From NCBI GenBank assembly GCA_905215595.1, contig CAJMQZ010000035.1, forward strand, positions 1 to 19,357: a stretch of DNA of 19,357 nt. Reading direction: 5' to 3'. Positions 1 to 6,629 of the stretch are shown piece by piece (within the stretch, counting starts at the first letter, position 1; every line of letters starts with the position of its first letter). This DNA comes from an uncultured bacterium (lineage in GTDB: Bacteria; Bacillota; Clostridia; Oscillospirales; Ruminococcaceae). Below the pieces are notes generated by a model that worked only from the letters and a program-made list of their open reading frames with translations, did not search any database and was not told where the DNA came from. Position numbers and translations under genes: made by a program.

Positions 1-1
1 C

Positions 2-55
2 AAGCAGATCCTGAACCACGACCAGCGCATGAAGGCCAAGAGCAAGCTGAAGTAA
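2..55 (+). CDS. C-terminal end of an unidentified protein (partial)
   Basis: An open frame enters from the left edge and ends at TAA 53-55. Only 17 codons are visible, ending in a lysine-rich tail (RMKAKSKLK). I do not recognise the family from so short a piece. A clear hairpin plus T-tract follows 24 bases after the stop, which supports this being the real 3' end of a + strand gene. No function is assigned. Confidence 0.55.
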   Translation, partial: KQILNHDQRMKAKSKLK

Positions 56-78
56 TTTTACAAAAGCATCCTTATTAT

Positions 79-121
79 AGCGGCGCAGAAGCACCTACGG
101 GCGTTTCTGCGCTGCTTTTTT
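79..121 (+). terminator. Rho-independent terminator of the partial upstream gene
   Basis: The arms around GCGCAGAA (83-90) and TTCTGCGC (105-112), extended outward by AGC/GCT, close a loop of about 14 nt. They are followed by a run of T (115-121). It sits just after the stop at 55 and upstream of the tRNA promoter, so it separates the two transcription units. Confidence 0.8.
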
Positions 122-162
122 CATGACTGATAAATTTACTCAGCATTTTTTGCAAAAAGGGC

Positions 163-191
163 TTGCAAAAGTGCGGTGACTGCGGTATAAT
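163..191 (+). promoter_or_regulatory. Sigma-A promoter of tRNA-Asn
   Basis: A TTGCAA -35 (163-168) and a perfect TATAAT -10 (186-191) are separated by 17 bases. Transcription would begin around 198, about 15 nt before the mature tRNA 5' end. This is a near-consensus housekeeping promoter, as expected for a stable RNA gene. Confidence 0.85.
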
Positions 192-212
192 ATTTCACGC
201 AGTCACTGATAT

Positions 213-289
213 GCCTCTTTAGCTCAGTCGGTTAGAGCACCTGACTGTTAATCAGGGTGTCGCCTGTTCGAGTCAGGCAAGAGGCGCCA
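213..289 (+). tRNA. tRNA-Asn (anticodon GUU)
   Basis: The acceptor stem GCCTCTT (213-219) pairs with AAGAGGC (279-285). The discriminator is G286 and CCA is encoded at 287-289. The anticodon stem CCTGA/TCAGG encloses the loop CTGTTAA, giving anticodon GTT at 247-249. The T arm carries GTTCGAG between GCCTG and CAGGC. It is a single-gene unit with its own promoter and terminator. All four arms can be drawn by hand; a covariance-model scan would confirm it. Confidence 0.96.
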
Positions 290-292
290 GCG

Positions 293-323
293 AAGCGATG
301 GATATTTTTCCATCGCTTTTTTT
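293..323 (+). terminator. Terminator of tRNA-Asn
   Basis: A 10-bp stem AAGCGATGGA (293-302)/TCCATCGCTT (309-318) with a short T-rich loop runs into a long T stretch. It begins 4 nt after the encoded CCA, a classic intrinsic terminator for the tRNA transcript. Confidence 0.92.
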
Positions 324-347
324 GTTTTTCTGTATCTTTTTCACCCT

Positions 348-364
348 TTCTTAACGGTTCTTAA
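348..364 (+). promoter_or_regulatory. 10-bp-period direct repeat upstream of the exporter promoter (candidate response-regulator site)
   Basis: TTCTTAA occurs twice, at 348-354 and 358-364, exactly one helical turn apart. The second copy ends 11 bases before the -35 of the transporter promoter. OmpR/PhoB-family response regulators commonly bind such paired half-sites with a 10-11 bp period just upstream of a -35. The repeat and its position are seen directly; the binding protein is inference, and no two-component genes lie in this window. Confidence 0.45.
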
Positions 365-375
365 AAAATAGCGCC

Positions 376-404
376 TTGAAGAACCCTAGTGGATGTGGTA
401 TACT
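376..404 (+). promoter_or_regulatory. Sigma-A promoter of the exporter locus
   Basis: A TTGAAG -35 (376-381), a 17-base spacer and a TATACT -10 (399-404) predict a start near 411. This leaves a 5' leader of about 225 nt before the transporter ATG at 635. The promoter directly follows the tRNA terminator, so it is the first start site available for the locus. Confidence 0.72.
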
Positions 405-457
405 TTTATAAGTTTATAGGTGCGGAAAAGGCACACAGCAAAGTCCGTGCAGCCCTT

Positions 458-528
458 CTGCGCTCAAAGACAGGCGCTCCCCCGGTCAGAACAGCTGCTC
501 TGGCTGCCGTGCAGGAGCGCAGTTTTTT
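458..528 (+). terminator. Attenuator-like hairpin in the transporter leader
   Basis: GGAGCGC (514-520) can pair with GCGCTCC (474-480). The overlapping GAGCGCAG (515-522) can instead pair with CTGCGCTC (458-465). Both folds end in six T residues (523-528) followed by CG, like an intrinsic terminator with two competing 5' arms. The enclosed region (481-513) has further short stems. It lies about 50-120 nt into the transcript and 106 bases before the transporter ATG, so it could shorten most transcripts to a leader RNA of about 118 nt. The pairing is seen; attenuation is inference. Confidence 0.42.
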
Positions 529-634
529 CGTTGGTCAAATCAGCAGGCAGGCCGGTGGCTTTGTGCGGCAAACACAGGGCGGCAGGGCGGCTTGGTGTCG
601 TTTGAATAAATTTTGAGAGTAAAAGGAAACATCT

Positions 635-2971
635 ATGCGTTATACCTACGTCCGGCAGCACGATACCACCGACTGTGCGGCTGCCTGTCTGGCCATGGTG
701 TGCCTGCACTACAAAAAGGAAGTTACCATTACCCGCCTGCGGGATATGATGGGCACCGACCTGAAAGGCACCAACCTTGTAGGCCTGCAAAAAGCCGCCA
801 ATGAGCTTGGTTTTACCACCGCCGCAGTCCGCGTGGACCGCGAAAACTTCCTGAGCGATTTCTCGCTTCCCTGCATTGCACAGGTCATTACCGATCAGGG
901 ACTGGCCCACTTTGTTGTGGTGTTCAAAAAGACCACTATCAAGGATGACGGCGCGCGCCGCAAGCACATGCTGCAAGACGCTGAAGCCCGCAAGGAAGAA
1001 GAGGAAAAGGGCAAAAAACATAAGTGCAAGGATTACGTCATCATCGGCGACCCCGGCACGGAACTGAAAAAGATCAGTCTGGACGAGTTCTACAAGAACT
1101 TTACCGGCGTTCTGCTGCTGCTGAACCCCACCTCGGAGTTCAAGGGCGGTAAGATCGAAAAGGGCGGCATGATGAAGCGGTATATCAACCTGCTGCTGCC
1201 CCAGAAAAAGCTGTTCTTCTACGCCATTCTCAGCTCGATCATCACCACCATTCTGGGCATCGCGTCCTCCATGTTCAATAAGATCCTGATGGACGAGGTG
1301 CTGCCCTACGGGCTGAACAGCCTGCTGGTCACATTGATTCTGGTGTTCAGTGTGGTCAGCATTACCAGTACGCTGATCGGCTTTGTTCGCCAATGGGTGC
1401 TGATCCATCTGTCCATTAAGATTGATATCCCGCTGATGCTGGGTTACTTCGGGCACATCTTCAACCTGCCCATGAAGTTCTTTGCCACCCGCAAGACCGG
1501 TGATATCACCACCCGTTACTCGGACGCAAACACCATCAAATCTATCTTTACCAGCATCGCGCTGAGCCTTGTGATGGATATTTCCATGGCTGTCATCACC
1601 GGCATCATTCTGTTCCGCATGAACGCCATGCTGTTCTCCATCTCGCTGTTCATGGCGCTGGTCAGCATCCTGCTGGTGCTGGTGTACAAGCAGCCCTATA
1701 AAAAGATCAACGAAGAGAGCATGGCACAGTCGGCTGCGCTGAACAGCCAGATGATCGAGAGCCTGCGCGGCATCGAGACCGTCAAGTGCAACGCTAACGA
1801 GCAGACCGAGCTGGATAATCTGGAACGCGAGTACATGAAGAGCCTGAAGATCAGCCTGCGTTCCAGCCGCATCAGCACCACGCAGGGTCTGATCTCCTCC
1901 TTCATCTCCACCGGCTTCAGTATGCTGACCACCTATGTGGGCATCACGCAGGTGCTGAACGGCGAGATGACGCTGGGCGGCTTTATGGCGTTCAGCACCC
2001 TGTCCGGCTACTTCACCTCCCCGTTGAGCAACCTGATCGGCTTGCAGATGCAGATTCAGGAGGCCAGCATCTCCATGAAGCGTCTGACCGAGATCATGGA
2101 CTACCCCGCCGAGTATGAGACCGCCGATGGCGTGGAGCAGACCGAACTGACCAAGGTGGAGGGCGATATCGAGTTCAAGGACGTCACCTTCCGCTACGGC
2201 AACCGCGCTCCCGCGCTGGATCACGTCAGCTTCACCATCCCTGCCGGTAAAAAGGTGGCGCTGGTGGGCGGCAGCGGCAGCGGCAAATCCACCATCACCA
2301 AACTGCTGCTGAAGTACTACGACCCCGAGGACGGCGAGATCGACATAAACGGCGCAAATCTGGCCGAGTACACCAACAGTTCGGTGCGCCGCGCCATTGC
2401 CTATGTGCCCCAGAACATCGAGCTGTTCAGTAAGACCATCTACGACAACATCCGCATCTCCCGCATGGACGCCACGCTGGATGAGGTGAAGGAAGCCGCC
2501 AAGAAGGCCGATGCCCACGAGTTTATCCGCCATCTGCCGCTGCAGTACAACACCTATCTGGAGGAAGCCGGCAACGGCCTGTCCGGCGGTGAGAAGCAGC
2601 GTATCGCACTGGCGCGCGCCTTCCTGAAGGACTCTAACCTCTACATTCTGGACGAGTCTACCAGTAATCTGGACTTTGCCACCGAGACGCTGATCTTCAA
2701 TATGATCTACGAGCAGCTGGCAGACCGCTCCATGCTGATCGTGGCACACCGCCTTTCCACCATCCGTGACTGTGACCTGATCCTTGTGATGGATCACGGC
2801 AAGATCGTGGAGCGCGGCACCCATGATGAACTGCTAGCAAAGGATGGCCGTTATGCCGAACTGTGGAACATGCAGCAGGGCATCTTCCGCAAGCGCAAGC
2901 AGGAACCTGTTGAACAGCTGCCCTCCGCTACGGTGGAAGAGGACGACGACGGCGAGTCCATCACCTACTGA
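635..2971 (+). CDS. Peptidase C39 domain-containing ABC transporter (PCAT exporter)
   Basis: This 778-residue protein combines leader peptidase, membrane domain and ATPase in one chain, like bacteriocin/peptide exporters that cleave a double-glycine leader during export. The N-terminal C39 domain shows the catalytic Cys14 (in TTDCAAACLAMV), His92 (AHFVVV) and Asp139 (IGDPG). A Lys/Glu-rich insert of about 30 residues (roughly 103-133) lies between His and Asp. An ABC transmembrane domain follows (about 180-460). The nucleotide-binding domain has Walker A GGSGSGKST (545-553), signature LSGGEKQR (649-656), Walker B LYILDE (669-674) and the H-loop His705. Start ATG 635 has AAAAGGA upstream. The HlyD partner lies two genes downstream. 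No leader-bearing substrate gene is adjacent, so the cargo is probably encoded elsewhere. The family call is firm; the cargo is unknown. Confidence 0.95.
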   Translation: MRYTYVRQHDTTDCAAACLAMVCLHYKKEVTITRLRDMMGTDLKGTNLVGLQKAANELGFTTAAVRVDRENFLSDFSLPCIAQVITDQGLAHFVVVFKKTTIKDDGARRKHMLQDAEARKEEEEKGKKHKCKDYVIIGDPGTELKKISLDEFYKNFTGVLLLLNPTSEFKGGKIEKGGMMKRYINLLLPQKKLFFYAILSSIITTILGIASSMFNKILMDEVLPYGLNSLLVTLILVFSVVSITSTLIGFVRQWVLIHLSIKIDIPLMLGYFGHIFNLPMKFFATRKTGDITTRYSDANTIKSIFTSIALSLVMDISMAVITGIILFRMNAMLFSISLFMALVSILLVLVYKQPYKKINEESMAQSAALNSQMIESLRGIETVKCNANEQTELDNLEREYMKSLKISLRSSRISTTQGLISSFISTGFSMLTTYVGITQVLNGEMTLGGFMAFSTLSGYFTSPLSNLIGLQMQIQEASISMKRLTEIMDYPAEYETADGVEQTELTKVEGDIEFKDVTFRYGNRAPALDHVSFTIPAGKKVALVGGSGSGKSTITKLLLKYYDPEDGEIDINGANLAEYTNSSVRRAIAYVPQNIELFSKTIYDNIRISRMDATLDEVKEAAKKADAHEFIRHLPLQYNTYLEEAGNGLSGGEKQRIALARAFLKDSNLYILDESTSNLDFATETLIFNMIYEQLADRSMLIVAHRLSTIRDCDLILVMDHGKIVERGTHDELLAKDGRYAELWNMQQGIFRKRKQEPVEQLPSATVEEDDDGESITY

Positions 2972-2978
2972 CCGCACC

Positions 2979-3030
2979 GCATCCGCAGCCTTTGCCCGGA
3001 TGCAGCATAAGCTTTTTCCCGCTGGGGAAA
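2979..3030 (+). other. Two tandem hairpins after the transporter stop
   Basis: GCATCCG (2979-2985) pairs with CGGATGC (2997-3003), and TTTCCC (3015-3020) pairs with GGGAAA (3025-3030). Neither is followed by a T-run. They start within 10 bases of the stop codon and precede the T-tailed hairpin at 3054-3086, so the 161-base gap holds three stem-loops in a row. They could protect the 3' end of the transporter message or set processing between genes of the locus. Confidence 0.5.
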
Positions 3031-3053
3031 CCAAAGAATGCCTCGTTATGGTG

Positions 3054-3086
3054 TGCCCGGAGGCAGACGCTTCCGGGCATCTTTTT
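3054..3086 (+). terminator. Intrinsic terminator inside the exporter locus
   Basis: The perfect 8-bp stem TGCCCGGA (3054-3061)/TCCGGGCA (3072-3079) with a 10-nt loop is followed by C and five T residues. It lies between the transporter and the next gene on the same strand. It therefore probably acts as a partial terminator that lowers expression of the three downstream genes, unless they have their own promoter. The only candidate promoter seen (TTGTTT-16-TATAAC, 3085-3112) would start transcription inside the next Shine-Dalgarno and is weak. Confidence 0.7.
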
Positions 3087-3132
3087 GTTTCGGCTCACAT
3101 TAAAAATATAACAGGATTAGGGGTAATTTATC

Positions 3133-3588
3133 ATGAATGAGATCAAAGTTGCTGAAAACAAGACCCTCAAGCTGACCAATGTCCTCTCCCGCCTCGTGCG
3201 TCCTGAGGAACTGGGCAATCTGCCGGTCATCCTGACCCAGATGCAGAACTTTATGAAGAGCAACGGTGCACAGCCTATCGGCCCGCTGGTACAGGGGATA
3301 AAGATGGGTACCGGCCCGGATCATGCGCCGGAACTGTACATGATGCAGCAGGCTACCCAGATGATCCCCCAGATGGAGCCCGGCTACCACATGGACGCTG
3401 TGCTGCGGGTGAAGAACTGCCTGTACGCCCACTACACCGGCCCGATGAGTCACAACCAGCTGGCTACCGCCAAGCTGCAGATCATGGCCTTTGAAAACGA
3501 CATCAAGCTGACCGGCGACAACTATACCATCTATGTCAATCAGGACGATGACGATGCCGTGATCGACGTATTTATGGAGACCAAATAA
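3133..3588 (+). CDS. Stand-alone GyrI-like / effector-binding-domain protein
   Basis: This 151-residue soluble protein has no signal peptide or membrane segment. Its layout resembles the GyrI-like (AraC-type effector-binding) fold: an N-terminal strand, a helix ending in GAQPIGPLVQG (about 45-56), then a second half with YAHYTGPM (about 98-105), a helix, and LTGDNYTIYVN before an acidic DDDD stretch and a final strand (AVIDVFME). That fold binds small molecules or proteins and is often the sensing half of a regulator, but no DNA-binding domain is present. AGGGG lies 9 bases before ATG 3133. The stop is 2 bases before the HlyD-like start, so the two are co-translated. Its placement between an exporter and its fusion protein suggests a sensing, adaptor or immunity-type role, which is inference. 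Fold assignment is from pattern only. Confidence 0.68.
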   Translation: MNEIKVAENKTLKLTNVLSRLVRPEELGNLPVILTQMQNFMKSNGAQPIGPLVQGIKMGTGPDHAPELYMMQQATQMIPQMEPGYHMDAVLRVKNCLYAHYTGPMSHNQLATAKLQIMAFENDIKLTGDNYTIYVNQDDDDAVIDVFMETK

Positions 3589-3590
3589 TT

Positions 3591-4703
3591 ATGACGACAA
3601 CCATTCAGAACCTTTCGGATCTGCAGGACCGCCGGATCATGATGGACAAAAAGCTGCCCCCTTACGGGTACGCCTTTGTCATTCTGACCGGTCTGTTCAT
3701 GATTTTTCTGGTGATCTGGAGCACCCAGACCAACCGCATCTATGTCAGCCAGAACAGCGGTGTGGTGCAGGCCGCCAACAAGACCTACATCATGTCCAGC
3801 TACTCCGGCTCCATCACCGAACTGTATGTCTCTGAGGGCAGCTATGTGAACGAAGGCGACCTGATCGCCCGACTGAAGAGCACCGATCTGGATATGCAGA
3901 AGGATAATCTGCAAAGTCAGCTGGATATCTACCAGAAGCAGCTGGATCAGTACAACAAGCTGCTCAAATGCATTCAGGACGACACCAACTATTTCGACGA
4001 GACCAACGCCGACGATCAGCCCTACTACTACCAGTACCAGACCTACAAAAGTCAGGTAGCGCAAAAGACCTTTGACGCCACCACCTATCAGGCTGCCGGT
4101 TACTCCGACACCCAGATCAAGGCTTTGATGGAGCAGAACCAGAGCGAGCTGGAGTCTTTGTACTACTCTACCATGCAGTCCATCTCCCAGAGCATTACCA
4201 GTGCACAGGTCAACGTGGATAACCTGCAGGCGCAGCTGGATTCTTTGAACACCGGCGCCAACGATTACTTCATCTACGCGCCCACCTCCGGCGTGATCCA
4301 CATGGACACCCCCTACAAGGAGGGTATGGTGCTGAGCGCCGGTTCCGCACTGGCTACCGTTGCCAGCGAGAACGATGATCTGGAGATCATGGCCATGGTG
4401 ACGGTAAACGACCGTCCCCTGCTGCATGTCGGCGACCCCTGCAAGATTGCCATCACCGGCCTGTCGGAGTACTCCTACGGCACGCTGACCGGCACCGTTA
4501 CCTCCATTGACAGTGACGTGACCGCCAGCAACAACGGCTCCTACTACAAGATGACCATCAAGCCCGACGCCACCTATGTGGTGAGCCGCAGCGGCGACAA
4601 GGTGGATCTTTCCAATGGTATGAGCGTGACCGCCCGCGTGGAATACGATCAGGTCACCTATTTTGAGTATGCCATGGAGGCTCTGGGCGTGTTGTTCCGC
4701 TAA
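3591..4703 (+). CDS. HlyD-type membrane fusion protein of the exporter
   Basis: This 370-residue protein has one N-terminal membrane segment (about 27-45) and an extracytoplasmic body. A biotinyl/lipoyl-like half-motif is at about 69-94 (GSITELYVSEGSYVNEGD). Gln-rich coiled coil runs through about 98-130 and 180-222. The second lipoyl half with APTSGVI is at about 229-260, and a beta-barrel region ends the protein. This is the standard order for HlyD/adaptor proteins that pair with peptidase-containing ABC exporters. ATG 3591 follows the previous stop by 2 bases, with GGAG inside the preceding gene. It would be anchored in the membrane and extend the transporter path through the cell wall. 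Family assignment is strong; the exact partner is inferred from position. Confidence 0.88.
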   Translation: MTTTIQNLSDLQDRRIMMDKKLPPYGYAFVILTGLFMIFLVIWSTQTNRIYVSQNSGVVQAANKTYIMSSYSGSITELYVSEGSYVNEGDLIARLKSTDLDMQKDNLQSQLDIYQKQLDQYNKLLKCIQDDTNYFDETNADDQPYYYQYQTYKSQVAQKTFDATTYQAAGYSDTQIKALMEQNQSELESLYYSTMQSISQSITSAQVNVDNLQAQLDSLNTGANDYFIYAPTSGVIHMDTPYKEGMVLSAGSALATVASENDDLEIMAMVTVNDRPLLHVGDPCKIAITGLSEYSYGTLTGTVTSIDSDVTASNNGSYYKMTIKPDATYVVSRSGDKVDLSNGMSVTARVEYDQVTYFEYAMEALGVLFR

Positions 4704-4765
4704 AACGGACTGCACAGCACAGCCGAATGCCCCCCTTTACAACACCCTAAAGAGGTACAAACAAC

Positions 4766-6289
4766 ATGATTCGAACCGCAAAGAAACTGGCCGCCTGTGT
4801 GCTGATGCTGGGTGTGCTGCTATGCGGCACCGCACTGAGTGCTGCCGCCGCCAGCCTGCCGCTTGAGCAGCAGAACGGCGTTTCACTGCCATGGCTCAAG
4901 GATGTGCCCGCCGAGAGCATTTCCACCGGCAGCTACTCTGCCAATATGCTGCTGGGCGCTTCTCAGCAACTGTCCCCTGTGGTCAGCCCCAGTTACAGCA
5001 CCGACTCTGTGGTCTTTCTGACCGATGACAGCAGCGTGCTTACCGTAAACAGCAGCGGCGTGGTACAGGCTGTGGGCGTTGGCACCGCCACTGTTACGGC
5101 AGCAGCCGGTAACCAGATCTGCGCATACACCATCGTGGTGTCCATGGACTCCTCCATGATCGTGACCGAGATGGATCTTTCCCTTTCCTCCAACACCATT
5201 TATGTGGGCAACTCGGTGCCGGCTTCGCTGCAGGTACGCCCCAGTTCTGCTTCCAACTACGCCACCATCACCCTGACTTCCTCTAACGAAAAGATTGCCA
5301 CGGTGAACAGCTTTGGCCGCGTGACCGGCGTAGCCCCCGGCAAAGCCACCATTACCGCCACCTGTGGCTCGGTGGTAGCCACCACCACTGTTACGGTGCT
5401 TGCCCTGCCCACGGATTCCTCCGCTGGCACAAGCGGTACTACATCCAGCAACAGCGGACAGGTGATCACCCCCAGCACCAACTACATCGTGCTCAAGCCC
5501 GGTGCCACCCGCACCATCACGGCCAAGGCTACCCCCGCCAGTGCATCCCAGTCCTTCACCTTCAAGTCCGACAACAGCAGCATTGCCACGGTCAGTCCCA
5601 CGGGCGTGGTCACGGCGGTAGGTACCGGTTCTACCTCCATTACCATCTCCAATGGCAAGGCCACTGCCATGGTCACGGTCATCGTGAACCGCTCGGCAGA
5701 GGCCTCCTCCGGCAGCAACAGCAGCAATGACGGCACGGATGCCCCGGACGACAACACCTCCATCCCGCTGGACCCCGTGGTGCAGACCATTCAGGACAGC
5801 ACGGAGGATCAGGTGGTATTCGCCCAGTCTGAGGTGCCCATCGTGACCGGCGAGATCCTGAACGCCCTGCGCACCACCGGCAAGACCCTGTGCGTGGTGG
5901 GCGATGGCTACACTCTGAACATTTCCGGCAAAAACATAAAGAGCACCACCAGCGAGATTGACACTGCCATCACCTTCACCGAGAGTGAAGAGGGACTGGA
6001 GTTTGAGCTGGACAACGGACGTACCCTTCCCTGTGCAGTGCAGCTGGAGCTGGACATGAGCACCTACTCCCGCCTGTACCTGTACAACACCATCAGCAAC
6101 AAGTGGCAGTATCTAAACAGCTACAAGGACGGCGTGATCACCGCCGACACTGCCGGCCGCTATCTGCTGACCAACCAGAACCTGCGGTTTGGTGACATCA
6201 ACTGGACCTTCTTCATCGCAGGCGGTGTGGTGGTGATTCTCATCGCCATTGCCTACATCGCATTCAAGAAGCGCTACTGGTTCTGGTAA
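4766..6289 (+). CDS. Secreted BIG2 (Ig-like) domain protein with C-terminal membrane anchor
   Basis: This 507-residue protein begins with a Sec signal peptide (MIRTAKKLAACVLMLGVLL), with likely cleavage after ALSAAAA near residue 28. Three BIG2-like Ig repeats follow (about 55-127, 135-213, 238-308). Each carries the pattern of S-x-N/D-x2-I/V-A/L-T-V, then G-V-V/R-T/Q-A/G-V, G, and T-A-T-V/I-T. A Ser/Asn/Asp linker leads to an unrecognised module (about 340-470). One membrane helix (about 480-500) precedes a short basic-aromatic tail, KKRYWFW, and there is no LPXTG motif. ATG 4766 has AGAGGT upstream, 62 bases after the HlyD stop, with no terminator between. BIG2 domains are common in adhesins and wall-associated proteins. 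Here it may be a surface scaffold or partner of the exporter, which is inference. Confidence 0.83.
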   Translation: MIRTAKKLAACVLMLGVLLCGTALSAAAASLPLEQQNGVSLPWLKDVPAESISTGSYSANMLLGASQQLSPVVSPSYSTDSVVFLTDDSSVLTVNSSGVVQAVGVGTATVTAAAGNQICAYTIVVSMDSSMIVTEMDLSLSSNTIYVGNSVPASLQVRPSSASNYATITLTSSNEKIATVNSFGRVTGVAPGKATITATCGSVVATTTVTVLALPTDSSAGTSGTTSSNSGQVITPSTNYIVLKPGATRTITAKATPASASQSFTFKSDNSSIATVSPTGVVTAVGTGSTSITISNGKATAMVTVIVNRSAEASSGSNSSNDGTDAPDDNTSIPLDPVVQTIQDSTEDQVVFAQSEVPIVTGEILNALRTTGKTLCVVGDGYTLNISGKNIKSTTSEIDTAITFTESEEGLEFELDNGRTLPCAVQLELDMSTYSRLYLYNTISNKWQYLNSYKDGVITADTAGRYLLTNQNLRFGDINWTFFIAGGVVVILIAIAYIAFKKRYWFW

Positions 6290-6310
6290 GCGCCCCTGCT
6301 CTTCCCGCAT

Positions 6311-6362
6311 ATAACAAAGCCGCCCGCTGCACAGCATTTCGTGCAGCGGGCGGCTTTGTTAT
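6311..6362 (+). terminator. Very stable terminator of the exporter locus
   Basis: A perfect 22-bp inverted repeat (6311-6332/6341-6362, core GCCGCCCGCTGCAC) with an 8-nt loop starts 21 bases after the BIG2 gene stop. The descending arm ends in CTTTGTTAT rather than a pure T-run, and the ascending arm's complement gives the same on the other strand. It could therefore stop transcription in both directions at this convergent boundary. Confidence 0.85.
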
Positions 6363-6427
6363 AGACGATTTTTACTGTGGTTCAGAAAAAGAGATGCTTT
6401 TTAGGGGATATCTTTTCCCGTGAAAAG

Positions 6428-6555
6428 ACAAGTCTGGAAAATCCGCGTTTGCGCAGCAATGAAAGCCCCAGTGGGGCTTTTAAGCGGCAGAGCGGTCTGC
6501 ACAAGCAGATGGAGGGGCTTTGCCCCGACAAGCTCCGCAGATTTTCCAGACTTGT
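6428..6555. repeat. Structured 128-bp intergenic element with 20-bp terminal inverted repeats
   Basis: ACAAGTCTGGAAAATCCGCG (6428-6447) is the reverse complement of 6536-6555 at 19 of 20 positions. Inside lie AAAGCCCC/GGGGCTTT (6462-6469/6473-6480), GCAGA/TCTGC (6487-6491/6496-6500) and GGGGC/GCCCC (6514-6518/6522-6526). The whole element folds into a closed multi-branched cruciform. No credible reading frame is present. The form fits a MITE-like or BIME-like dispersed repeat, or a structured RNA read from convergent transcription. No second copy is in this window, so repetition in the genome is inference. Confidence 0.6.
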
Positions 6556-6578
6556 AAAATTAAAAAATATACTTCCGC

Positions 6579-6609
6579 TAAAAATGGTCAGAGCGGAGCG
6601 GAGACCATT
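6579..6609 (-). terminator. Terminator of glmS
   Basis: Read on the - strand, AATGGTC (6609-6603) pairs with GACCATT (6589-6583) across a 13-nt loop, and the descending arm continues into TTTT. It begins 21 bases after the glmS stop. An alternative pairing of TCCGCT (6574-6579) with AGCGGA (6597-6602) exists. Confidence 0.6.
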
Positions 6610-6629
6610 CTAAATTCTATTCTTCCCTA

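Noticed and set aside
389..616. Small leader ORF containing GG pairs, considered as a possible double-glycine cargo peptide
   Set aside because: Its GTG start lies upstream of the predicted transcription start, inside the promoter. There is no Shine-Dalgarno, and the GG pairs are not preceded by a GG-leader pattern.
464..2824. 786-codon open frame antisense to the ABC transporter
   Set aside because: The sense frame has all C39 and ABC motifs in order. The antisense product is a low-information His/Gln/Gly-rich sequence caused by codon bias, with no recognisable domain.
3085..3112. Possible promoter TTGTTT-16-TATAAC before the GyrI-like gene
   Set aside because: The predicted start near 3119 would fall in the Shine-Dalgarno, leaving almost no leader, and the -35 overlaps the terminator T-run.
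3540..4715. 391-codon antisense frame opposite the HlyD-like gene
   Set aside because: The product is Val/Gly/His-rich without motifs, while the sense frame has a clear membrane fusion protein layout and a good ribosome-binding site.
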